A stretch of DNA of 64,000 nucleotides from Arenibacter antarcticus (GTDB taxonomy: Bacteria; Bacteroidota; Bacteroidia; Flavobacteriales; Flavobacteriaceae). Location: assembly GCF_041320605.1 (NCBI RefSeq), contig NZ_CP166679.1, positions 1,922,001 through 1,986,000 on the forward strand, written 5' to 3'. This document shows, piece after piece, positions 36,213 to 44,393 of the stretch (its first letter is position 1; every line of letters starts with the position of its first letter). The notes under the pieces are model-generated. The model saw only the letters and a list, made by a program, of their open reading frames with translations, was not told the origin of the DNA and searched no databases. A program made the translations under genes and the position numbers.

Positions 36213-36352
36213 ATGTATAAATACTACACAGTACAATATATATCTACCCAAAATTACACACCTAGATAAATCGGGAAATATATGTAATTACCTTATTATC
36301 AGTAAATTGCGATTGTTATAGCTGTTTTAAAAATTTTGGTATCATATTTTCA
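36213..36352 (+). promoter_or_regulatory. Control region 7 of the PepSY array
   Basis: ATGTATAAATACTACAC at 36213-36229 (centre 36221); TTGGTATCATATTTTCA at 36336-36352. Centre to GG is 117 bp. The second site AATTACACACC is about 87 bp before GG, as in region 5, although most of the intergenic sequence has diverged. Confidence 0.64.
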
Positions 36353-36388
36353 ATAGACATAACAAGTTTAACTATTAAAATAAACACT

Positions 36389-36691
36389 ATGAAAAAGTTA
36401 TTATTTGTTGCCGTATTATCTTTAGGAAGTTTAACCGCATTTGCCCAAGAGGGAGAAGAAGTAACCCAGGAAGCTACGGAAGTAGTAGTTGCCCAGGACG
36501 ACTTTACCGCTATGGAGACCAGCGAATTGCCTGAGGCTGTTAGCAATGCAGTAGCTACAAATTATCCATCTGCTACTATCAATAAGGCTTATGTGAATAA
36601 AGAAGAACAATATAAATTGGAACTGGCCTTGGAAGATGGTACATCCGCTACCTTTTATGCCGATAAGGATGGTAATTGGATAGAAAAATAA
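36389..36691 (+). CDS. PepSY-like exported protein, array member 7
   Basis: 100 residues: signal peptide as in member 5, core LPEAVSNAVATNYPSATI, EEQYKLELALEDGTSA and ending GNWIEK. It is slightly diverged from 4-6 (TFYADKD in place of TLYADKD). It is the last member, 157 bp before the response regulator gene, with a terminator between. Confidence 0.8.
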   Translation: MKKLLFVAVLSLGSLTAFAQEGEEVTQEATEVVVAQDDFTAMETSELPEAVSNAVATNYPSATINKAYVNKEEQYKLELALEDGTSATFYADKDGNWIEK

Positions 36692-36740
36692 GAAATTATA
36701 ACTTGAGTTATTTGTTTTGTATCAAGTTTGGTTTGGTAAG

Positions 36741-36774
36741 AAAGGGGTCGCGTTTAGCGGCTCCTTTCTTTTTT
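36741..36774 (+). terminator. Terminator of array member 7
   Basis: AAAGGGGTCGC-GTTTA-GCGGCTCCTTT followed by T-rich sequence. Both arms have changed but stay paired through two G-T pairs. Confidence 0.75.
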
Positions 36775-36847
36775 ATGATAATTTATATTCACAACTGACA
36801 TTCTTATGGTATTTTTACTAATTCTAGTAAATAGTAAGAAAATCACT

Positions 36848-38206
36848 ATGTCCAAGATACTTATCATTGAAGATGATGCCGCCTTTTGTCAGATGTTGCA
36901 AAAGTTTTTAACCCGTAATGGATATGATGTTGAGGTTAGCTTTACGGCGCAGGATGCCAAAATTAAGTTTGCTAAATCTGCCTTTGACCTAGTGCTGACG
37001 GATTTGAGACTACCAAATTATGACGGTGTGCAACTGTTGACCGACTTTAAGGAGATTAACGCTAAAATACAGGTGATCGTTATGACAGGGTATGCAGAGG
37101 TCGGATCTGCTGTAGACGCTATGAAGAAGGGAGCTTACGACTATATTTCCAAGCCATTTACTCCAGAGGAAATCCTAATGCAGATTAAAAGCGCCCTCAA
37201 TGAGGAAGCCGTATCTAAATCTAATAGTAAGACAGACCATACGAAGAAGTCTGGATCAGTAGAAAGTTCGGATTCTGAAGATCAGGTAATTTCTGGCCTA
37301 AGCGAAGCATCAAGAAAATTAAACGAATATATAAAATTGGTTGCCCCAACTAATATGTCGGTCCTAATTACCGGAGAAAGTGGTACAGGGAAAGAAGTGA
37401 CTGCTAAGGCTATACATGACCAAAGCAAGCGCAATAAATTTAACTTTGTAGCAGTGGATTGTGGGGCTATCCCCAAAGAAATTGCCACTAGCGAGTTTTT
37501 TGGCCATATTAAAGGAAGTTTTACTGGGGCTATAGAAGATAAAATCGGTCATTTTGAAGCGGCGCACCAGGGCACTCTGTTTTTGGACGAAATAGGCAAT
37601 CTTTCCTATGAAAATCAAATTCAATTATTACGGGCACTTCAAGAAAGAAAGATAAAAAGGGTAGGGAGTACCAAAGAGATAACCGTTGATGTAAGGATTA
37701 TTACCGCTACCAATGAAGACCTTACCGAGGCAGTGGAGCAAGGAACTTTTAGAGAGGATTTGTTCCATAGAATAAATGAATTTTCCATAGAAACACCCGC
37801 TTTGGTAGATCGTTATGAAGATTTAATGCAATTTGCAGACTATTTTTTGCAGAAGGCCAATAGGTCCTTGGAAAAGGATATTCAGGGGTTCTCAGAGGAA
37901 GTAATTGCTATTTTTGGAAAATATCATTGGCCAGGTAATCTCCGGGAGCTACAGAACGTAATTAAAAGAGCAGTGCTATTGACTACAGGGGATTTTGTGG
38001 AAAAGGAAACCTTACCTAAGGAAGTGCATAAAACAAAGGAAATTGATTTTTCTGATGAAAAATTCTCTAAGGCAGATTATGAAAAGGATCAAATTGTCAG
38101 GGCCTTAAAACAGTCCAATTTTAATAAGTCTAAAGCGGCAAAATTACTCCAGATTACAAGGAAGACCCTCTATAATAAGATTAACCACTATAATTTGGAT
38201 CTTTAG
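36848..38206 (+). CDS. NtrC-type sigma-54-dependent response regulator
   Basis: Three domains. Receiver 1-120 with phospho-Asp in LVLTDLRLPNYDG and Lys in YISKPFTPEE. AAA+ domain about 150-385 with Walker A GESGTGKE, Walker B GTLFLDEIGN and sigma-54 loop GSFTGA (the usual form is GAFTGA). Fis-type helix-turn-helix at the C-terminus: NKSKAAKLLQITRKTLYNKI. The start at 36848 (MSKILIIEDD) begins directly with the receiver. The gene follows the PepSY array and overlaps the kinase gene tail-to-tail by 26 bp. The array control regions are its likely targets. Confidence 0.92.
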   Translation: MSKILIIEDDAAFCQMLQKFLTRNGYDVEVSFTAQDAKIKFAKSAFDLVLTDLRLPNYDGVQLLTDFKEINAKIQVIVMTGYAEVGSAVDAMKKGAYDYISKPFTPEEILMQIKSALNEEAVSKSNSKTDHTKKSGSVESSDSEDQVISGLSEASRKLNEYIKLVAPTNMSVLITGESGTGKEVTAKAIHDQSKRNKFNFVAVDCGAIPKEIATSEFFGHIKGSFTGAIEDKIGHFEAAHQGTLFLDEIGNLSYENQIQLLRALQERKIKRVGSTKEITVDVRIITATNEDLTEAVEQGTFREDLFHRINEFSIETPALVDRYEDLMQFADYFLQKANRSLEKDIQGFSEEVIAIFGKYHWPGNLRELQNVIKRAVLLTTGDFVEKETLPKEVHKTKEIDFSDEKFSKADYEKDQIVRALKQSNFNKSKAAKLLQITRKTLYNKINHYNLDL

Positions 38207-40652
38207 CCAAATAAGCCTTTATCGCTAAAATCACCACGGTAGTTTTATTTTTTAGGCTACTGTAGGTAAGCCGTAGTTCTTTGGTATTTAATTCCTGGGG
38301 TTTTAGAGTTTCCAATTGTTCTAGAAGTGGGATTATCTCCTTGGTTTTTAGTTGCCGGAACATGGGAAGCATTCGGTGGGCAATGGTATTTATTTCGCCA
38401 TTTTCAGAAGTTTCCATAGCATTTTTTAATTTTTCCAGACTTGTACCGGTGTCTGAAATAAAGGTCTGGAGAACCTCTGCAATTCCACCCCTGTCATCGC
38501 CCAAAAATGAAGAGATAACCTCTAAACTGAACAAGTTAGAATCTGAACAGATTTTTCCTTCCGAATTCATTTCTTGAACTTTAGGAATCCTAGCAGGAAA
38601 TAGTCCGCCAAGCATTGCTGTAAATCGATCTTTGGAGAAGGGTTTTTGTAAAATATCTGCAAAACCGGACTGTAGGTATTCTTGTCTTTTCAAATCCTTC
38701 CTTCCCGTCATTGCTACTATGGGCTGTTCGTGGTAGTGAAGGTAATTCTCGCTTTGCAGTTTCTTTAAAACCTCAAACCCGCTAATATTTGGCATTTGGA
38801 TATCTGTCAGCACCATATCATAGTCCAAATCTGCACTTTTATCAATCTCATAAAAGTTGCTAAAAGTATGGGCCGTAAAATTTAGGTGTTGACAGACCTC
38901 ATTTAATAGTTTTAACATGGCCGGATCATCGTCTAGAATTAGTAGCGATAGGTTGTCTTGTGGTAATATTTCTATTATATCATTTTTTTCAAGGGGGAGT
39001 TGAGCGAGCTCAAAAGGAATTTCAATTATAAAGGTACTGCCTTTTCCTTCCTGACTATTTAAGCTAATCTTACCACCTAATAGTTCCGTGAGCTTTTTAG
39101 AAATGGTAAGTCCCAATCCATAACCTCCGTATTTTTTATCGGTATGGTCTTCGGCCTGAGTAAATTCCTTAAAGATTTGTTCTTGTTTTTCTCTTTTTAT
39201 TCCAATTCCTGAATCGATTATCTGAATTCGGGTTTTGTAGGTGTCGCCTGATTCCTGAATGATTTTTGCCGTGATCTTCACAAAACCTTCCTCCGTAAAT
39301 TTATAAGCGTTCCCGATTAGATTGGTCAGAATTTGTCGGACCCTAAAGGCATCGCCTAATACCGGATTATTTAAACGGGGATCCAGTTCCAATTGTAATA
39401 CAATCTTCTTTCTAGTATTAAGTTCCTTTAAGTTTTCGGCGGTCTCAGTGATAAGATCGACTAATATAAAAGGAGATTTTTCAATTTTTAATTTTCCAGC
39501 CTCCAACTTGGAAAAATCCAATAAATCGTTTACTAAGCTATCTACGTAATGGGAGGCCGATTTTACATTTTTTAGATAGGAAACCTGTAGTCCCGTTAGC
39601 CCGGTAGTTTCCATCAATTCGGAATACCCAGTAATGGTATTGAGCGGAGTTCGGAGGTCGTGACTTACAGTGGCTATTAGTTGTTCCCTGCTTTTTAATA
39701 GGGATTCAGAAAATTTCTTTTCTTTTTCCAACTGTTCCCGAAACAATTGGACCTTCCAATAATCCTTGGTGATAAGAAAGGTGAAGAGCCCTACAATGGC
39801 AAATCCCAGTAAGGCTGCAACACTGGCAAGCCGTATACTACGTTTAAGGGCGTCCTGTTTTTTTAAGTTGTCGTCATACGATTTCGCCATCACTTCCTGT
39901 TCAAAAGCGGAAATGATACTTCTTAATTGTTGAGAAATTTCCAGATCGGCCCTGCTGAGTTCCATCTCTTTTTGTGCTAAAGTTCGGAAGGTCTGAATTT
40001 TTTGCTGTTTGGCTTCCTGCAATAGCAATTTTGAAGCGGTAATAATGGAATCTATCTCTAAGGCCGTAGCACGGTCTCGCGAATCTTTTGGGACATTATC
40101 ACTGAGGTAGTCGGCGTAATTTTTTAAAATTTCACGAGATTTTTCTGGTAAGTCAGCGTAGTTTGGGTTAAAACTCTCTGGGGGGAGCTTTCCCATGGAT
40201 TGTTCAATTTTGCTTAGTTCTAATAGGGCATTGTCTATGGAACTGTTGTCCTCGCTATTCCGTTTTAATCGTAAAAGTTCATTGCTGTTGAATACCTTTT
40301 TTTTAAGCAATACCTGTACACTGTCCAATAATTTTTTTTGATAGTCATTGTCAGTCAGTAGTTTTACGGAGTCTATAGAGATAAAAATTGAATCTATCTT
40401 TTGGGTGTAGGCGGTAAAACTTTTAGAGGTCTTTTTTTGAAGCGCCAATTTAGAGAGACTTTCCGCCTGATATAATTCGGTAAGTAAAGAGCCTGTTTTT
40501 AATAGTTTGGAGTCATTTTCAGCATTAATTTCAGTAGATACGTATACCTTTATTTCAGATACTATGAAATACCCGACAACTAAGGCTAATATTCCTAGCA
40601 TAAAATAGCTGAACATTATTTTGATGGTAAACTTGTTTTTGCTTTTGTTCAT
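38181..40652 (-). CDS. Hybrid sensor histidine kinase with receiver and HPt domains
   Basis: 823 residues. Membrane helices at about 9-32 and 273-293 frame a helical periplasmic sensor rich in Leu/Lys/Asp. HisKA: ATVSHDLRTPLNTITGY. HATPase: NLIGNAYKFTEEG, DSGIGI, GYGLGLTISKKL. Receiver about 570-690: LLILDDDP and MVLTDIQMPNISG. A C-terminal HPt domain has the phospho-His candidate INTIAHRMLPMF (usual form AHxLKG). A His-Asp-His relay to the adjacent regulator is likely. The gene converges with the regulator gene and overlaps it by 26 bp. Confidence 0.9.
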   Translation of the reverse strand: MNKSKNKFTIKIMFSYFMLGILALVVGYFIVSEIKVYVSTEINAENDSKLLKTGSLLTELYQAESLSKLALQKKTSKSFTAYTQKIDSIFISIDSVKLLTDNDYQKKLLDSVQVLLKKKVFNSNELLRLKRNSEDNSSIDNALLELSKIEQSMGKLPPESFNPNYADLPEKSREILKNYADYLSDNVPKDSRDRATALEIDSIITASKLLLQEAKQQKIQTFRTLAQKEMELSRADLEISQQLRSIISAFEQEVMAKSYDDNLKKQDALKRSIRLASVAALLGFAIVGLFTFLITKDYWKVQLFREQLEKEKKFSESLLKSREQLIATVSHDLRTPLNTITGYSELMETTGLTGLQVSYLKNVKSASHYVDSLVNDLLDFSKLEAGKLKIEKSPFILVDLITETAENLKELNTRKKIVLQLELDPRLNNPVLGDAFRVRQILTNLIGNAYKFTEEGFVKITAKIIQESGDTYKTRIQIIDSGIGIKREKQEQIFKEFTQAEDHTDKKYGGYGLGLTISKKLTELLGGKISLNSQEGKGSTFIIEIPFELAQLPLEKNDIIEILPQDNLSLLILDDDPAMLKLLNEVCQHLNFTAHTFSNFYEIDKSADLDYDMVLTDIQMPNISGFEVLKKLQSENYLHYHEQPIVAMTGRKDLKRQEYLQSGFADILQKPFSKDRFTAMLGGLFPARIPKVQEMNSEGKICSDSNLFSLEVISSFLGDDRGGIAEVLQTFISDTGTSLEKLKNAMETSENGEINTIAHRMLPMFRQLKTKEIIPLLEQLETLKPQELNTKELRLTYSSLKNKTTVVILAIKAYLAKDPNYSG

Positions 40653-40784
40653 TTTTGAATTACTGTGTAATGTGCCGCTTCTAAAATACGGTTTTGCACC
40701 TCTATCTGTCTATAAAAAAAGTTAATTATTAAAAGTGGATTTTAATTTTGAAATTGATTTTAGGGGATGTAGATTTGTGCCCAT

Positions 40785-40862
40785 CTCAAAGGGGTGCTTG
40801 CTACGGTAGGCTGAGATTATACCCAAGGAACCTGGGCAGGTAATGCTGCCAAGGGATGCGAA
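40785..40862 (+). promoter_or_regulatory. TPP (thiamine pyrophosphate) riboswitch
   Basis: The conserved blocks appear in order: AAGGGGTGC, GGCTGAGATTATACCC, GAACCTGGGCAGGTAATGCT and GCCAAGGGATGC. The match to the THI box is close. It is in the leader of the TonB-dependent receptor gene, about 120 bp before its start. Confidence 0.9.
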
Positions 40863-40980
40863 AATCGCGTTCGGGAATTTCTTACGTTTTATTTTCGATA
40901 CAATTTTTGGTCGGGAAAAAACAAAAATCAATTTTTAACAAGAATAATAGCCCCTTTTATTCGTAACAAATGTATTACGA

Positions 40981-43152
40981 ATGAAAACTATGTTCACAAC
41001 GGCTGCCATGTTTGGTGTCGTATTATCGGCCTTCGGCCAAGAAAAACCAAAAGATTCTTTAGAAGGCAGTCAAATTGCTTTAGATGAAGTTTTGGTATCT
41101 GCGATTCGCGTTACGAAAGAGTCGCCTGTTACTTTCACCAATCTTACTAAGAAACAGATCCAATCCAGGAATTTAGGTCAGGATATTCCGATCCTAATGA
41201 ATTTTCTGCCTGCAGTGGTTACCACATCAGATGCTGGGGCAGGAGTTGGTTATACCGGGATCAGGGTAAGGGGTAGTGATGGAACCCGAGTAAACGTGAC
41301 CATCAACGGAATTCCGTACAACGATTCCGAATCACATGGATCGTTTTGGGTGAATATGCCCGATTTCGCCTCTTCTACCCAAAGCCTTCAGCTACAAAGG
41401 GGAGTAGGGACTTCCACTAACGGATCCGGAGCATTTGGGGCCAGTTTAAATATCCTGACCGATGCCGTCTCCAATGAAGCTTATGGTGAAATTAATTCTT
41501 CCGTCGGCAGTTTTAATACGCTAAAGAACAATTTAAAGTTTAGCACCGGTGTGCTTAACGATCATATAGAGATTTCTGGTCGATTGTCCAGAATTACCTC
41601 CGATGGGTATATAGATAGGGCATCCTCTGAGTTGAATTCCTACTTTTTGCAAGGATCTTATTTGGATGATCGCACCTTGATCAAGGCATTAATGTTCGGG
41701 GGCCATCAAACCACCTACCAGGCGTGGAACGGAATTGATAAGGTGCAGTTAGCCGACAATCGCACCTACAACACTGCAGGAGAGTATACGGATGAAAATG
41801 GAGTTACCCAATTTTATGATAATGAGGTGGACGACTATAAGCAGAATCACTTTCAATTGCATTGGAACCAAAAACTTTCGGATAGCTGGAGCACTAATCT
41901 AGCCTTGCACTACACTCGCGGGGAAGGATATTTTGAACAGTATAAGGAAGATGATGATTTTAGTACTTATGGGATAACCCCTTTTGATAAGGACGGGGAA
42001 ACAGTAAGTGCAACCGATTTGATCCGTAGAAGGTGGTTGGAAAATGACTTTTATGGTACAACATTTTCTGTCAATTATCGAAATGAAGGTTTAGATGTAA
42101 TTCTAGGTGGAGGATGGAATAACTATTCTGGAGATCATTTTGGAGAAATTATATGGGCCCGTTTTTCCAACAATAAGGATTATAAGGGCAGGTACTATGA
42201 TGATACCTCTACCAAGAGTGATATGAATATTTACGCTAAGGCCAATTATAAATTAAATAGGAACTGGAGCGCTTATGGGGATTTACAATTTAGGAACATA
42301 GCATATACCGCAAATGGAGTGGAGACAGGATTGGTAGACGATACCTTTAATTTTTTTAATCCGAAAGCGGGAATTACTTATGACCTAAATGCCCAGCACA
42401 ATTTTTATCTTTCTTATGCCGTGGCCAATAGGGAACCCAATAGGAACGATTATAAGGGTGGAAATCCAAAACCTGAAAAATTGGACGATTTTGAATTGGG
42501 ATGGCGTCATATTTCTTCGGGAGTTCGTTTAAACACCAATTTGTACTATATGAAGTACAAAGATCAATTGGTTCTTACCGGGGAATTAAACGATGTAGGT
42601 GGAGCACTGCGCGCCAATGTTGGTGATAGCTATAGACTGGGATTGGAGGTTGATGCGATGTTGACCTTAGGGGATAAGTTTATTCTCCGCCCAAATGTTG
42701 CTCTTAGCGACAATAGGAACAAAGATTTTGTTTTTCAACGCGATGGGAACCTTCAAAATCTAGGGGATACCCATATTTCATTTTCGCCAAGCGTAATTGC
42801 GGGGAATATTTTCACCTATATGCCAGATGCCAAGTTACAGCTAAGTTTGTTGACAAAATATGTGGGCAAGCAGTATATGGGGAATATAGATGCAAAGAGC
42901 TCGGTGTTGGATGCCTATTCCCAAACGGATATCAATGTGCAATATGTTATTGAGACCAATTCGTTTATTAAGAACATTGTACTCTCTGGTCTGGTCAACA
43001 ATATCTTTGATAACCTTTATGAATCTAATGGGTATTTCTTTACCTACGATGACGATTATTCTGTTCAAGGTACCATTACTACCGTGGAAGGAGCTGGATA
43101 TTATCCTCAGGCAGGTATCAATTTCCTGTTAGGAGCAACTATTAATTTTTAA
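40981..43152 (+). CDS. TonB-dependent outer-membrane receptor, thiamine-regulated
   Basis: 723 residues. A signal peptide ends FGQ, then a short N-terminal region and the plug domain (LDEVLVSAIRVTKESPVTF, IRVRGSDGTRVNVTINGIP). A 22-strand barrel runs to the terminal strand LLGATINF, ending in Phe. The TPP riboswitch upstream implies uptake of thiamine or a precursor across the outer membrane. No inner-membrane thiamine transporter follows directly; the PnuC at 29 kb is a possible partner but is not under a TPP switch. Confidence 0.9.
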   Translation: MKTMFTTAAMFGVVLSAFGQEKPKDSLEGSQIALDEVLVSAIRVTKESPVTFTNLTKKQIQSRNLGQDIPILMNFLPAVVTTSDAGAGVGYTGIRVRGSDGTRVNVTINGIPYNDSESHGSFWVNMPDFASSTQSLQLQRGVGTSTNGSGAFGASLNILTDAVSNEAYGEINSSVGSFNTLKNNLKFSTGVLNDHIEISGRLSRITSDGYIDRASSELNSYFLQGSYLDDRTLIKALMFGGHQTTYQAWNGIDKVQLADNRTYNTAGEYTDENGVTQFYDNEVDDYKQNHFQLHWNQKLSDSWSTNLALHYTRGEGYFEQYKEDDDFSTYGITPFDKDGETVSATDLIRRRWLENDFYGTTFSVNYRNEGLDVILGGGWNNYSGDHFGEIIWARFSNNKDYKGRYYDDTSTKSDMNIYAKANYKLNRNWSAYGDLQFRNIAYTANGVETGLVDDTFNFFNPKAGITYDLNAQHNFYLSYAVANREPNRNDYKGGNPKPEKLDDFELGWRHISSGVRLNTNLYYMKYKDQLVLTGELNDVGGALRANVGDSYRLGLEVDAMLTLGDKFILRPNVALSDNRNKDFVFQRDGNLQNLGDTHISFSPSVIAGNIFTYMPDAKLQLSLLTKYVGKQYMGNIDAKSSVLDAYSQTDINVQYVIETNSFIKNIVLSGLVNNIFDNLYESNGYFFTYDDDYSVQGTITTVEGAGYYPQAGINFLLGATINF

Positions 43153-43189
43153 TTTAAGATAAATGCCCAAATAGTTTATTGGAGAACTA

Positions 43190-43253
43190 TATGGTTAAAA
43201 GGCTATAAGGTTAAGAAGATGGAAATTTATCTTTTTAACTTTATAGCCTTATT
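43190..43253. terminator. Long hairpin after the receptor gene
   Basis: AAGGCTATAAGGTTAAGAAG... (43198-43219) pairs with ...TTTTTAACTTTATAGCCTT (43228-43249), 20 of 22 positions, loop of 8. It may terminate both convergent transcripts. A similar hairpin lies at about 44311-44374. Confidence 0.6.
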
Positions 43254-43374
43254 ATTTATAACTAGTTAAGGAGATTATCTGTAACGCGAAAATGTCCTCG
43301 ATAGCTGCATCAATCATTTCGTATCCGTTGTAATTTAGGATTGTGTGGGTCTGGGAAACATCCCGTAAATCACC
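43252..43374 (-). pseudogene. Possible gene fragment downstream of the collagen-like gene
   Basis: A minus-strand frame of about 40 codons after a TAA reads GDLRDVSQTHTILNYNGYEM then IDAAIEDIFALQII and ends with TAA. There is no start codon. Composition looks protein-like but no family is recognised. Confidence 0.25.
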
Positions 43375-43395
43375 TTAGACTTTGTGGCTTCACGG

Positions 43396-43995
43396 TTAGT
43401 TCTCATCGTCTGGAATATTAAAATGCTGCCTCAACTCTTCATAAGTCATTTCTGTATATTTCAAAGCTTCTGTTTGTGATGATTTCCCAGCGCTATTAGA
43501 TGCAGGTTGTCCGCCCGGAATTATTACATATCGGTAACCCTCAAAAAACGGACTGCCTACCTGGGAAGAGGCTGCACCGGATAGCGTTGCCGCGGTTATG
43601 CGCAACACTTTTTCCATTTCTATCCTGAAGTTGTGCTGGTTACCACTAGTAATGAATGGCAAAGCAAAATAATCGAACCCGAAAATTGTCAGGTTCCTAC
43701 CGAATACCATAACCGTGCCTTTGTCCATAATATCTTGGGTTAGGTCTGGGGCTTCGATATCGAAGCCAGCTCCTGGAGCAGAAATATTAGTCGGGAATTC
43801 AGTTTCGATCCAAGCTGAATAGATTACATTGGCCGTACCTGTATCGCCCTTGGGGCCTTGATCACCCTGATCGCCTTGTGTACCTTGTGGACCCTGTGGT
43901 CCTATTTCCCCATCATCTTTTGAACAAGACATAATTAGGCCTGAAATAATTAAAAAGGCAAAAAACTTTAGAGTTAAATTCTTGCTTGTTTTCAT
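43396..43995 (-). CDS. Lipoprotein with short collagen-like Gly-X-Y tract
   Basis: The start at 43995 (MKTSKNLTLKFF) gives a lipoprotein signal with LIMSCSKDD. Residues 28-50 are Gly-X-Y repeats (GEIGPQGPQGTQGDQGDQG). A C-terminal domain follows (VMVFGRNLTIFGFDYFALPF, RYVIIPGG, ending TYEELRQHFNIPDDEN), which is common to many flavobacterial collagen-like surface proteins. Probably surface-exposed or periplasmic; function unknown. Long hairpins lie on both sides. Confidence 0.75.
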   Translation of the reverse strand: MKTSKNLTLKFFAFLIISGLIMSCSKDDGEIGPQGPQGTQGDQGDQGPKGDTGTANVIYSAWIETEFPTNISAPGAGFDIEAPDLTQDIMDKGTVMVFGRNLTIFGFDYFALPFITSGNQHNFRIEMEKVLRITAATLSGAASSQVGSPFFEGYRYVIIPGGQPASNSAGKSSQTEALKYTEMTYEELRQHFNIPDDEN

Positions 43996-44004
43996 AATTT
44001 GCAT

Positions 44005-44310
44005 TTTATATGATTTATTATAGTAGATCTCATAGGCAACATGAAGTAAACGGAGGGGGTAGTTACTTAAATGGTTTTCCCTTTAACAATCCTATTTGGG
44101 AAGGAAACCTTTCTTTAGTCTAAAATTAGGGCAAAGGACCTGAAGAATGTGCCACATATGTAACACACTTTGCCAACAATGTAACATATATCTATCTAAT
44201 AGTTAGATGTTTATGAGTGAAGGAAAGTTAATTTTGAGTATAAAAGGAAAGGGGTGATGTATAACTACACGGGGATAATGTATGAACGAACAATAACGAT
44301 AGATAAGCCA
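44005..44310. other. Intergenic region upstream of the collagen-like gene
   Basis: It contains GTAACACACTTTGCC and GATGTATAACTACAC, which look partly like the array palindromes but lack the full symmetric form and any GG box. No gene is recognised. Confidence 0.35.
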
Positions 44311-44374
44311 AGTTGTATAGTTACAAGATTATTAAGTGGCTTGCATCACTTTTTAACCTTGTAACCATATAACT
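44311..44374. terminator. Long hairpin downstream of the Gfo/Idh/MocA gene
   Basis: GTTGTATAGTTACAAG... pairs with ...CTTGTAACCATATAAC over 27 positions (22 matches), loop GCTTGCAT. It lies about 20-80 bp after the stop at 44394 (minus). It resembles the hairpin at 43190-43253. Confidence 0.6.
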
Positions 44375-44393
44375 GAAGAGCTGTTTGTGGGCC

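Noticed and set aside
40722..40931. Minus-strand frame of 69 codons
   Set aside because: It lies on the complement of the TPP riboswitch.
44250..44275. A further array-type palindrome before the collagen-like gene
   Set aside because: GATGTATAACTACAC is three bases short of the palindrome and has no GG box at 108 or 118 bp on either strand.
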